Assembly (NCBI GenBank): GCA_026994735.1
Contig: JALWQD010000121.1
Location: 1-7,212, forward strand
Source: Gammaproteobacteria bacterium
Lineage (GTDB): Bacteria; Pseudomonadota; Gammaproteobacteria; SZUA-140
Direction of reading: 5' to 3'
Length of the DNA stretch: 7,212 nucleotides
The position numbers were made by a program, and so were the translations under genes. Of this stretch, positions 1 through 6,487 are shown piece by piece. Positions within the stretch are counted from its first letter, which is position 1. Every line of letters starts with the position of its first letter. The notes under the pieces were generated by a model. It saw only the letters and a program-made list of their open reading frames with translations. It was not told where the DNA came from and made no database searches.

Positions 1-855
1 GCTATAAACTGGCCCTGAAACAGTGGGATCCCATGCACTAACAACCGCAGTGACAGGATCAAGTGCGCCCAAATGGGCGCGAGGCAAACCGCCGAGGAGG
101 CTAAAGTCGCCGCCGATATAGAGAGAACCAGGGATATCAAGTAACAGGCTGTGAACAGCAGCATCGGCACCCGGATTCCAGGCAGAAAGCGCTCCTGTAA
201 CAGGGTCGACAGCGGCAAGATAGGCCCGTGGTTGGGCGGCCAGGGTAACGAAATCACCGCCGATATAAAGAAGATTGGCTGACAGTGACAATGCCCGCAC
301 CGGCGCATCGCTATCCGCCTGCCAGGCCAACAGCGTTCCATTTGCCGTAGCGACAGCGGCAAGATAGGCTCTCGCCTGAGTAGCTACCGTCGTAAAATCG
401 CCCGCTATATAGAGTCGCCCAGCGGCGGCTGACAAGGCTCTGACCGTGCCATTGCTATCCGCCTGCCAAAAAGCCTGCACTGAACCGTCAACAGCATTCA
501 CTGCGGCAAGGTTCCGGTGAGGCTGGCCATTGACCTGCGTAAAGTTTCCCCCAATAAAGAGCTGCGAGCCGAATAACAACAAACTGTGTACTGGGCCATT
601 TGTTGCCGCCGACCAATTCCCGTCGAGCCGGCCATCAGAAAAAACGTGCAGCAAATTGCTCTGTGCCTGGCCATCGGCGAGGGAAAAATCACCACCAATG
701 AACCAACCGCCAGCGGCATCACTGATAACAGCCAGAACACGGCCATTAATTCCCTTCAGAACAGTCGCCGGACGATCACTGGCAGGCTGCGCTGGATCGG
801 CGGCCACAAGCACACCACTGCCCATGACCGGGCCGACAAAATCGAATTGACCCGC
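1..855 (-). repeat. Tandem in-gene repeats of about 144-147 bp encoding propeller blades
   Basis: The coding sequence repeats every 144-147 bases, matching the 48-49 residue blade period. Most units have diverged at DNA level, but two neighbouring units keep exact matches. The 19-base string cgacagcggcaagataggc (plus strand) occurs at 207-225 and 351-369. The 15-base string gctatccgcctgcca occurs at 310-324 and 454-468. Both pairs are offset by exactly 144 bases (48 codons). The shared offset points to a fairly recent unit duplication, or to gene conversion between blades. The array runs off the left edge. Confidence 0.8.
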
Positions 856-1032
856 AAGATAATAACGGCGGCTGATACCATTGACACCGCTGTCATCGAT
901 AACCAGGGCATCAACGGGTCCATTAGCCCCCCAAAGCAAGGCATCGGGCATAGGTGCGGCGACCAATATGGCCGGAAGCAAAAACAGGACAATAAATCTC
1001 GACAACAATCTCATCCGCACAGGGTCGCTCAT
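1..1032 (-). CDS. Exported beta-propeller repeat protein, DUF5122/delta-60-like (3' end beyond window)
   Basis: The frame is open from the left edge up to this start, giving 344 residues without a stop; the C-terminus is missing. The N-terminus has a signal-peptide-like stretch: MRLLSR, then a hydrophobic core to about residue 26. After it come six units anchored on a [G/A]G[D/Q/N]F motif at residues 60 (AGQF), 113 (GGDF), 161 (GGNF), 210 (AGDF), 258 (GGDF) and 307 (GGDF), a period of 48-49 residues. The unit consensus is roughly LYIGGDF, then a short loop, RAYLAAVDP, TG, LSAW, then PVRAL. This pattern is typical of DUF5122/delta-60 and PQQ-like propeller blades in secreted proteins. I infer an exported or surface propeller that binds a ligand or partner; no catalytic residues are visible. 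Start choice is uncertain: ATG codons at 1086, 1032 and 1014 are all in frame, none has a good Shine-Dalgarno, and 1014 gives the most classical signal peptide. The gene lies downstream of the PilZ gene on the same strand. Confidence 0.8.
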   Translation of the reverse strand, partial: MSDPVRMRLLSRFIVLFLLPAILVAAPMPDALLWGANGPVDALVIDDSGVNGISRRYYLAGQFDFVGPVMGSGVLVAADPAQPASDRPATVLKGINGRVLAVISDAAGGWFIGGDFSLADGQAQSNLLHVFSDGRLDGNWSAATNGPVHSLLLFGSQLFIGGNFTQVNGQPHRNLAAVNAVDGSVQAFWQADSNGTVRALSAAAGRLYIAGDFTTVATQARAYLAAVATANGTLLAWQADSDAPVRALSLSANLLYIGGDFVTLAAQPRAYLAAVDPVTGALSAWNPGADAAVHSLLLDIPGSLYIGGDFSLLGGLPRAHLGALDPVTAVVSAWDPTVSGPVYS

Positions 1033-1198
1033 CTTGAAGAGATGGACAAGAGAAACCAGACTTCGCAGCGCTTGTGGTCCAGCCATATCACTGGAGACAT
1101 TACGGCCGGCGACAGGGACTATGGTGCTACAACAGGATTAAAACCCTCTTAACAAGCAGCAGGAGAAATGGCCAATGGCCGCTATGCCATCAACAGGG

Positions 1199-2095
1199 CT
1201 ACTGGGTGCCGGGATGCTGTAACAGGCTGGCCTTAATATCCAGTGCCGATAACAGGCCGATCTCTTCAAAGGCATCCCCCTGGCGCAGATGGGTCAATTG
1301 AATGACCATATCCTCATTGCCTGCACGCAGCACCTTCCCTTGCAGGTCAAAGTATCGGGATTGACCGGGCATATCCAGTGTCACAAAGATCTTTCGCGCT
1401 TCCAGGCGTGGTAGCGCCAGCAATTCAGGAGAACAGCTTAAACGCAAAGAATATTCTGAAAAATCAACCAATTCTGCGGCAAAGGGCTCACTGAAACCAG
1501 AAACAGCAACCGTGACCGGCAAGCTGGTATGAATACGGCAGTGACGCCGCTGATCAACCAGTTTCAGGGTCTCCGGATCGATTTCCAGAACAATAACCGA
1601 GTGATTGGCATAATAACCATCACGCAAAGCTACCCGTTTGCGCACCATGCTTTCAACATGAGGCAGCCCCTGACCACTGAACAGGGACATCAGCGTCAAT
1701 TGATCGCCGCGCTGCAACTCACCGCCATTACGCAACTTTACACGGGTATCATAATCGAGGACATTCTCCAGGCCACCGATATCGGGAATCACAATACAAA
1801 AGCGGTTAATCTGGTGAATCGGCCGATCCTTCCAGTCATCATCAAGAATAAAGCAGGGAGGCGAGCTACTGTCATCAAGACGAATATCACGCTGCGTATA
1901 AACAAGATGATTGTTGAAACCATAGGCGATAACGATTGAATCGACCGTCACATCAGGTCGATAATCCGGGAAATAGCGGATTTTCCCGCCGATAGGAAAG
2001 TGCCGAATAACCTCGGCAACCTGCAACAGGTCCAGGTGATCGCCTTCGTAATCCTCTGCCTGTGGACGAATCTTTGCAGCCAGATATCCCAACAT
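1199..2095 (-). CDS. PilZ-domain protein (probable c-di-GMP receptor) with uncharacterised N-terminal domain
   Basis: This 298-residue protein is likely cytoplasmic, with no signal peptide or membrane segment. The C-terminal part (about residues 180-290) is a PilZ domain. It has the arginine motif RRHCR (R183 and R187 as the RxxxR pair), followed after a beta-strand spacing by DFSEYS (D211, S213). The second motif is normally [D/N]xSxxG; here the last position is Ser216. PilZ domains bind cyclic di-GMP through these two motifs and relay the signal to motility, polysaccharide or surface functions. The N-terminal 175 or so residues form a separate domain rich in beta-type sequence. It sits where YcgR-like proteins carry a PilZN/YcgR domain, but I do not recognise it. 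The ATG at 2095 has a GGGAG Shine-Dalgarno about 10 bases upstream. The gene follows the transglycosylase gene after 147 bases, so it may have its own promoter. Confidence 0.85.
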   Translation of the reverse strand: MLGYLAAKIRPQAEDYEGDHLDLLQVAEVIRHFPIGGKIRYFPDYRPDVTVDSIVIAYGFNNHLVYTQRDIRLDDSSSPPCFILDDDWKDRPIHQINRFCIVIPDIGGLENVLDYDTRVKLRNGGELQRGDQLTLMSLFSGQGLPHVESMVRKRVALRDGYYANHSVIVLEIDPETLKLVDQRRHCRIHTSLPVTVAVSGFSEPFAAELVDFSEYSLRLSCSPELLALPRLEARKIFVTLDMPGQSRYFDLQGKVLRAGNEDMVIQLTHLRQGDAFEEIGLLSALDIKASLLQHPGTQ

Positions 2096-2148
2096 TGTCT
2101 CAACGCTCCCACTGAATTTAGATGCCTTGCGGCGATTGCCCTATAGCC

Positions 2149-2177
2149 TGTATCGGCAGCCGGCAGCCATTTTTCAA
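2149..2177 (-). promoter_or_regulatory. Weak candidate sigma70 promoter for the PilZ gene
   Basis: On the minus strand a TTGAAA (-35-like, 2177-2172) is followed after 17 bases by GATACA (-10-like, 2154-2149, only 3 of 6 matches). It lies in the 147-base gap upstream of the PilZ start. The spacer contains a tandem GGCTGCC GGCTGCC on the minus strand (plus-strand GGCAGCC at 2156-2169). The -10 match is poor, so the call rests mostly on position. Confidence 0.22.
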
Positions 2178-2242
2178 GGGAGCAAATGGTCTTTCCAATA
2201 AAGAACAGCAAAAACATCCGTAAGGCAGGGACCAAAGCCCGA

Positions 2243-2857
2243 TTATCGCTGAAACCAGCGCTGACCAAGGGCAGCGAATACCTTTTCAGGATAGACAGGA
2301 CTGCGCAGACTACCATTGTAGCGACCCAATGCCCGTCGCAAATCACCCTGCTCACGATCAAGGTAATAGCGCAGGATGGTACAACCGAGACGGAGATTGG
2401 TCGCGGGATCGTGAAGATTATCGCCAGGACGACCGATCTCTTTCAGCCAGAAGGGCATCACTTGCATCAAACCCTGGGCACCAACACGGGAAATGGCCCA
2501 ACGGTCAAAGGCACTCTCTACCTCGATAACAGCGAGCACCAACTCTGCCGGCAAACCGGCACGACTGGCCTCGCGATGCGCCAAACGCAGGAATTCGAGA
2601 CGTTGCTTGTCATTCTTGATCCAACGCTGCAGTCGCTGAGACATATCGAGCAACCAGACTTCAGCCGTAAAGCGGTCATGAAAGCCCGCATCGCTCATCG
2701 CCTCTTGCAGACGCTGTCTCAGTTCTGGATCAACAGCGCATTCCGGCGCACAATCCGAGGCCGCCTGGGCAACAGGAAAAAACAATAGCAGCAACAAGCC
2801 GAAGGCAATGAGCCAGCGGCGGGGAAAGGGATCAGTTTGTCTTGTCCATCTTTTCAC
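2243..2857 (-). CDS. Small secreted lytic transglycosylase (SLT domain)
   Basis: The product would be 204 residues, cleaving peptidoglycan glycan strands in the periplasm to form 1,6-anhydromuramyl products. A basic n-region (PRR) and hydrophobic run (about residues 15-30) ending in AQAA form a Sec signal peptide. The SLT domain occupies about residues 95-204. It has the catalytic Glu in IEVES (E114, followed by S115), GLMQVMP at 129-135 and RYNGS at 179-183, the three hallmark motifs in the right order and spacing. No other domain is present, so this is a minimal enzyme. I chose the GTG at 2857 because AGGTG lies just upstream and the signal peptide is then near the N-terminus. An in-frame ATG at 2932 would add 25 residues of Cys/Arg-rich sequence unlike a signal peptide. 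Either start overlaps the end of proS (by 26 bases for the GTG), which suggests translational coupling. Confidence 0.88.
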   Translation of the reverse strand: MKRWTRQTDPFPRRWLIAFGLLLLLFFPVAQAASDCAPECAVDPELRQRLQEAMSDAGFHDRFTAEVWLLDMSQRLQRWIKNDKQRLEFLRLAHREASRAGLPAELVLAVIEVESAFDRWAISRVGAQGLMQVMPFWLKEIGRPGDNLHDPATNLRLGCTILRYYLDREQGDLRRALGRYNGSLRSPVYPEKVFAALGQRWFQR

Positions 2858-4547
2858 GCAACACCTGCAGCAGATTTTCCAACGGCAATTCACTGCGCTC
2901 ACTTTGTTCACGTGCCTTGTATTCAATGACACCGTTATCCAGCCCCTTCTCGGATAAAACCAAGCGATGGGGGATACCGATCAGATCAACATGGGCAAAC
3001 ATTGCCCCCGGCCGTTCGCGCCGATCATCCAGCAAGCAGTCAAAGCCAGCAGCGGTCAGTTCCTGATATAGGTTATCGACAGCTGCGCGCAAACGCTGTG
3101 ATTTATGCATGTTCATCGGCAACAGGGCGACTGTAAACGGCGCCAGAGCCTGCGGCCAGACAATGCCATCATCATCATGGTGCTGTTCAATCGCGGCAGC
3201 AACAAGACGTGAAACACCGATGCCATAACAGCCCATCGTCATCGTCACTGCCTTGCCCTGCTCATTAAGACAGGTCGCACCCAGCGCTTCACTGTATTTT
3301 CGCCCGAGCTGAAAGATATGACCCACTTCAATACCTCGACGCAGATAAAGGCTACCTGAGCCATCAGGACTCGGATCACCGGCAACGACATTACGAAGAT
3401 CGGCGGCCTCGGCCTCGGGAAGGTCCCGACCCCAGTTGACACCACGGAGATGCTGCCCTTCTTCATTCGCACCGCAGATAAAATCAGCCAGCCGCAAAGC
3501 ACTGTGGTCAGCATAGACAGGAATATCCAGCCCGACCGGCCCGACCGAACCCTCACGACAACCCGCTGCAGCGAGCACGGCATCACTGTCGGCCATCTGT
3601 AATGGCTCGGCTACTGCTGCCAGCTTGGCGGCCTTGACCTCATTCAGTTGATGATCACCGCGCAGGCATAAGGCGACGACGGCAGTCTCCTCACCGACGA
3701 CGAACAGAGTCTTCACGCAATGCGCCGCAGGCACAGAAAAGAAGGTAGCGACTTCCTCGATCGTCCGGCATGCCGGCGTCGCAACAGACAGCAGCTCTGC
3801 CAGCGGCTGGGGACGCTCGCCAGCGCCAGGCAAGGCAGCTGCCAGCTCAACATTGGCCGCATAGTCACTGCCATCGGAACAGGCAATAAGATCTTCACCG
3901 GCATCGGCGAGGACATGGAATTCATGGGACAAGGCACCGCCAATCGAACCGCTATCAGCCAGCACTGGCCGAAACTCAAGACCAAGACGTGAGAATATCC
4001 GTCCATAGGCTGCCATCATGGCATCATAGGTTTCTTGCAGACTGGCATCATCAAGATGAAAGGAGTAGGCATCCTTCATCAGGAATTCACGTGCCCGCAT
4101 AATACCGAAACGGGGCCGAATTTCATCACGAAACTTGCTCTGAATCTGAAAAAAGCACAGCGGTAATTGACGATAACTGCGAATCTCACGTCGAGCCAGG
4201 TCGGTAATGATTTCTTCATGGGTCGGGCCGAGACAAAAGGCACGATCATGACGATCCTTGAGACGCAGCAACTCGGGGCCGTATTGTTCCCAACGCCCTG
4301 ATTCCTGCCATAGTTCGGCCGGTTGTACCGACGGCATCGATACTTCCAGAGCGGCCAGTGACTCCATTTCCTCACGCACAACGCGTTCAACCCGGCGCAA
4401 TACACGCAAGCCCAGCGGCAGCCAGGTATAGAGGCCCGAGGCGAGCTGGCGGATCATGCCGGCCCGGAGCATCAATTGATGACTGATAATCTCGGCATCC
4501 GCAGGAGTCTCTTTCAGAGTCGCAGGCAAAAAACGTGACATGCGCAT
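2832..4547 (-). CDS. proS: Prolyl-tRNA synthetase (bacterial type, with editing domain)
   Basis: This class II aminoacyl-tRNA synthetase charges tRNA-Pro with proline in the cytoplasm. At 571 residues it matches the E. coli length (572) and opens with the near-diagnostic LKETPADAE followed by ISHQLMLRAGMIR. Visible signatures are the LGPTHEE (TxE) loop at 106-112, motif 2 around KFRDE (138-142) with RPRFG and REFLMKDAYSF after it, and motif 3 at GCYGIGVSR (439-447) with the class II arginine R447. The INS (YbaK-like) editing domain that hydrolyses Ala-tRNA-Pro lies between about residues 240 and 380. It keeps K279 at the same number as the known E. coli editing lysine, plus GDHQLNEVKAAKL and H366. 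The anticodon-binding domain follows (PMNMHKS, LLDDRRERPG, IGIPHR). The enzyme appears complete and active. The ATG at 4547 has only a weak Shine-Dalgarno, and a second ATG lies two codons later. The transglycosylase gene overlaps its 3' end. Confidence 0.98.
   Translation of the reverse strand: MRMSRFLPATLKETPADAEIISHQLMLRAGMIRQLASGLYTWLPLGLRVLRRVERVVREEMESLAALEVSMPSVQPAELWQESGRWEQYGPELLRLKDRHDRAFCLGPTHEEIITDLARREIRSYRQLPLCFFQIQSKFRDEIRPRFGIMRAREFLMKDAYSFHLDDASLQETYDAMMAAYGRIFSRLGLEFRPVLADSGSIGGALSHEFHVLADAGEDLIACSDGSDYAANVELAAALPGAGERPQPLAELLSVATPACRTIEEVATFFSVPAAHCVKTLFVVGEETAVVALCLRGDHQLNEVKAAKLAAVAEPLQMADSDAVLAAAGCREGSVGPVGLDIPVYADHSALRLADFICGANEEGQHLRGVNWGRDLPEAEAADLRNVVAGDPSPDGSGSLYLRRGIEVGHIFQLGRKYSEALGATCLNEQGKAVTMTMGCYGIGVSRLVAAAIEQHHDDDGIVWPQALAPFTVALLPMNMHKSQRLRAAVDNLYQELTAAGFDCLLDDRRERPGAMFAHVDLIGIPHRLVLSEKGLDNGVIEYKAREQSERSELPLENLLQVLREKMDKTN
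2862..2866 (-). promoter_or_regulatory. Ribosome binding site supporting the GTG start of the transglycosylase
   Basis: The minus strand reads AGGTG, 4 bases before the GTG at 2857 (6 bases counted from the AGG core). It lies inside the last codons of proS. This favours the internal GTG over the far-upstream ATG and implies coupling to proS translation. Confidence 0.4.
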
Positions 4548-4612
4548 AGCAATTCAGGCTCTCTTGATTAATGTTTGAACGGTATCGTGGCTACAGCTGG
4601 ATAGACATGCAG

Positions 4613-4642
4613 AGTATGACCATCAGGCGACCGCGGTGTCAG
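4613..4642 (-). promoter_or_regulatory. Candidate sigma70 promoter for proS
   Basis: On the minus strand CTGACA (4642-4637, 5 of 6 matches to TTGACA) is followed after 18 bases by CATACT (4618-4613, 4 of 6 matches to TATAAT). Transcription would begin near 4605, leaving a leader of about 58 bases before the proS ATG. It is the best -35/-10 pair I found in the 148-base gap between the SH3 gene and proS. Identified by eye only. Confidence 0.35.
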
Positions 4643-4652
4643 TCACTACAAC

Positions 4653-4689
4653 AGCCTGGGCAATGGCAAATCTGACAGGAAGCCAGGCT
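4653..4689. repeat. Inverted repeat downstream of the SH3 gene (possible weak terminator)
   Basis: AGCCTGG (4653-4659) and CCAGGCT (4683-4689) form a perfect 7-base inverted repeat separated by 23 bases, just after the stop codon of the SH3 gene. It could pair as a stem in the mRNA and mark the end of that unit. No T-run follows on the minus strand and the loop is long, so it is not a classical intrinsic terminator. Confidence 0.25.
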
Positions 4690-4695
4690 CAGGTG

Positions 4696-5415
4696 CTAAA
4701 GCGAACCCCAGCTTGATTTTCTCCGCCAACGAATCTTGGGGATAATCAAACCAAGAATCATGCCCAGCAGAATGACTCCGGCACCAACAAGAAACCAGTC
4801 GCGTGCTGAACGGTCTTTCAGGGACTGATTTGATTGCAGCGCCAACTCATGCTCTTGCGTCAATTCGGCCAGCCGTTTCTTCAAACGACGGTTCTCATCA
4901 TCAAGAGCGAGAGCATTCGCCGAGGTGCGGCGGATTTTCGTCAAATCGGCCTGCAGACGCTCATTTTCCTGCAGCAAGCGGGCATTCTTTTTCGACGTAC
5001 TGTCACGACTGGAAAGCAGGCTGCCACGCGTCTTTTTCAGAGTGGCCAATTCCGCTTTTAATGTTTCAAGCTTGTGCCCCAGTATCTGTGCCCGCTGCCG
5101 GCCACTCGGCTGCCGGTCAAGGTAGCGACTGATTACCCAGCCCTCAATCTCCGGTGTTACCCGCACGCGGGTGTAACCGGATTCAGGATCTTCTTCGAGA
5201 ACCTCGAGAGAGGTGCCACTGGGCAACATGCGGATAATTTTATGCTGGTTACTGTGCCCGGTGCGGAGAGTCACTTCCAGCTGATCGGTGACATATCTTT
5301 TTTCTGCCGCCTGAACAGACGTAACGGATAATAGGACTATCAACAATAGTGACAAGCAAAACGAATAGTGATCAATGACCGCAACCGGCTTCCCTAACTG
5401 GATATCAAAACTCAT
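4696..5415 (-). CDS. YgiM-like (TIGR04211-type) SH3-domain membrane protein with coiled coil
   Basis: The 239-residue product has the full layout of the YgiM/TIGR04211 family. It starts with a signal-peptide-like stretch (hydrophobic 19-33, then SVQAAEKR). A bacterial SH3 domain spans about 40-100, with YVTDQLEVTLRTG, GTSLEVLEED and GWVISRYL. A long charged coiled coil with Leu heptads follows (about 108-202). One C-terminal transmembrane helix comes last (about 207-226), with a short basic tail RWRRK. The likely topology is a periplasmic SH3 and coiled coil anchored by the C-terminal helix. SH3b domains often bind cell-wall peptides, but the role of this family is not established as far as I know. 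The ATG at 5415 is preceded by GGGAAG at 7 bases, so I prefer it over an in-frame TTG at 5451. It follows galE by 48 bases, probably in the same transcript. The gene name ygiM could apply, but orthology cannot be shown from sequence alone. Confidence 0.9.
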   Translation of the reverse strand: MSFDIQLGKPVAVIDHYSFCLSLLLIVLLSVTSVQAAEKRYVTDQLEVTLRTGHSNQHKIIRMLPSGTSLEVLEEDPESGYTRVRVTPEIEGWVISRYLDRQPSGRQRAQILGHKLETLKAELATLKKTRGSLLSSRDSTSKKNARLLQENERLQADLTKIRRTSANALALDDENRRLKKRLAELTQEHELALQSNQSLKDRSARDWFLVGAGVILLGMILGLIIPKIRWRRKSSWGSL

Positions 5416-5422
5416 TACTATA

Positions 5423-5428
5423 CTTCCC
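5423..5428 (-). promoter_or_regulatory. Ribosome binding site of the SH3 gene
   Basis: The minus strand reads GGGAAG, 7 bases before the ATG at 5415. It fixes this ATG as the start rather than the in-frame TTG 12 codons upstream. Confidence 0.6.
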
Positions 5429-5463
5429 GAACAATCAATAATGGACAACAATCTAGCATACTC

Positions 5464-6456
5464 TCAGCCGTCTCGCGCAGCCAGCTGTTGTTGCCATCGT
5501 AACGCTGTCTCAACGATATAATCCAGGCGATCAAATTGAGGTTGCCAGCCGAGTAGCCGGCGAATCTTATTGCTGTCGGCAATCAATGCCGGCGGATCAC
5601 CGGGACGACGAGGCGCATCAACAGCATTCAAGGGCTGCCCCGTCACCCGCTCCATCGCAGCAACAACCTCTCGAACACTGTAACCATGGCCATAGCCGCA
5701 ATTCATCGTCACCGATGCGCCACCATCGGCAAGGTAATCGACTGCCCGTACATGGGCATCGGCAAGATCGTCCACATGGATATAATCGCGGATACAGGTA
5801 CCATCAGGCGTCGGATAGTCACTACCAAAAATGGCCATCTGCTGCCGCTGCCCCGTTACCAGCTCACTGGCAACCTTGATCAAGTGGGTGGCCATCGGTG
5901 TCGATTGGCCAATCCGCCCTTCCGGGTCAGCACCGGCGACATTGAAATAACGCAAGGCAACATAGCGCAGGTCGCTGGCAGCTGCAAGATCACCCAGCAT
6001 CCATTCAGTCATCAACTTTGAACGGCCATAGGGGTTAATAGGTATCGTCGGACAGTCTTCAGCAATCAGCGGCTGCTCCGGCTCGCCATAGACAGCCGCT
6101 GTCGACGAAAAGATGAAACGCCCGACACCGGCACGCTGACAGCAAGCAAGCAGATTGCGCGAGGCACAAGTATTGTTTCCGTAATAGCGCAACGGCTGTT
6201 CGAGTGACTCCGGCACAACGATATGAGCAGCAAAGTGCAGAACCGTATCAATCTCACGTTCAACCAGAATACGCTCAACGAGTTGACTATCACTGGTATC
6301 GCCAACGATCAGCTCACCCTCAAGAACGGCCTCTGCAAAGCCGGTCGAAAGATTATCGAGTACCGTCACCGCATGGCCACGCGCACCGAGCTGACGGACA
6401 ACATGGCTGCCAATATAACCGGCACCGCCAGTAACAAGAATCTTCTTTACTGCCAT
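5464..6456 (-). CDS. galE: UDP-glucose 4-epimerase
   Basis: The enzyme interconverts UDP-glucose and UDP-galactose with bound NAD+, supplying galactose units for LPS, capsule or exopolysaccharide and serving the Leloir pathway. It is a 330-residue extended SDR. The Rossmann NAD motif GGAGYIG is at residues 10-16, with the ribose-binding acidic residue in VLDNLSTG (D34). HFAAHIVVPES (74-84) follows, then FSSTAAVYGEP (116-126) with catalytic Ser118 or Thr119, and YGRSK (143-147) with catalytic Y143 and K147. Next come LRYFNVAGADPEGRIG (168-183), RDYIHVDDLADAHV (223-236) and RRPGDPPALIAD (283-294). The whole set is diagnostic for GalE; activity on N-acetylated UDP-sugars cannot be excluded. The ATG at 6456 has AAGGGA 7 bases upstream; the TTG directly before it (6459) is a less likely start. 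The gene begins 31 bases after the methyltransferase stop, so the two are probably co-transcribed. Confidence 0.96.
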   Translation of the reverse strand: MAVKKILVTGGAGYIGSHVVRQLGARGHAVTVLDNLSTGFAEAVLEGELIVGDTSDSQLVERILVEREIDTVLHFAAHIVVPESLEQPLRYYGNNTCASRNLLACCQRAGVGRFIFSSTAAVYGEPEQPLIAEDCPTIPINPYGRSKLMTEWMLGDLAAASDLRYVALRYFNVAGADPEGRIGQSTPMATHLIKVASELVTGQRQQMAIFGSDYPTPDGTCIRDYIHVDDLADAHVRAVDYLADGGASVTMNCGYGHGYSVREVVAAMERVTGQPLNAVDAPRRPGDPPALIADSNKIRRLLGWQPQFDRLDYIVETALRWQQQLAARDG

Positions 6457-6462
6457 CAATAG

Positions 6463-6470
6463 TTCCCTTT
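6463..6470 (-). promoter_or_regulatory. Ribosome binding site of galE
   Basis: The minus strand reads AAAGGGAA in the 31-base gap between the methyltransferase stop and galE. The AAGGGA core ends 7 bases before the ATG at 6456, which selects that ATG over the adjacent TTG. Confidence 0.6.
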
Positions 6471-6487
6471 GTTAACCAAGCCCCGAC

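Noticed and set aside
586..1152. Plus-strand open frame of 188 codons opposite the propeller gene
   Set aside because: It is antisense to a frame with clear repeats and a signal peptide. Its translation is low-complexity and rich in Gln, Arg, Thr and His, with no recognisable domain.
1170..1180. Palindrome ggccaatggcc after the PilZ gene as a terminator
   Set aside because: The stem is only 4 bases, with no T-run after it on the minus strand.
1529..1939. Plus-strand open frame of 136 codons opposite the PilZ gene
   Set aside because: It is antisense to the PilZ protein. Its Ile/Thr/Asn-rich composition is what an antisense frame would give.
1948..2361. Minus-strand open frame of 137 codons spanning the gap between the transglycosylase and PilZ genes
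   Set aside because: It overlaps both real genes in another frame, has no domain, and the gap-coded part does not resemble a protein.
2186..2788. Plus-strand open frame of 200 codons opposite the transglycosylase gene
   Set aside because: The opposite strand encodes an SLT domain with all its catalytic motifs. The plus-strand translation has no family features and looks like a shadow.
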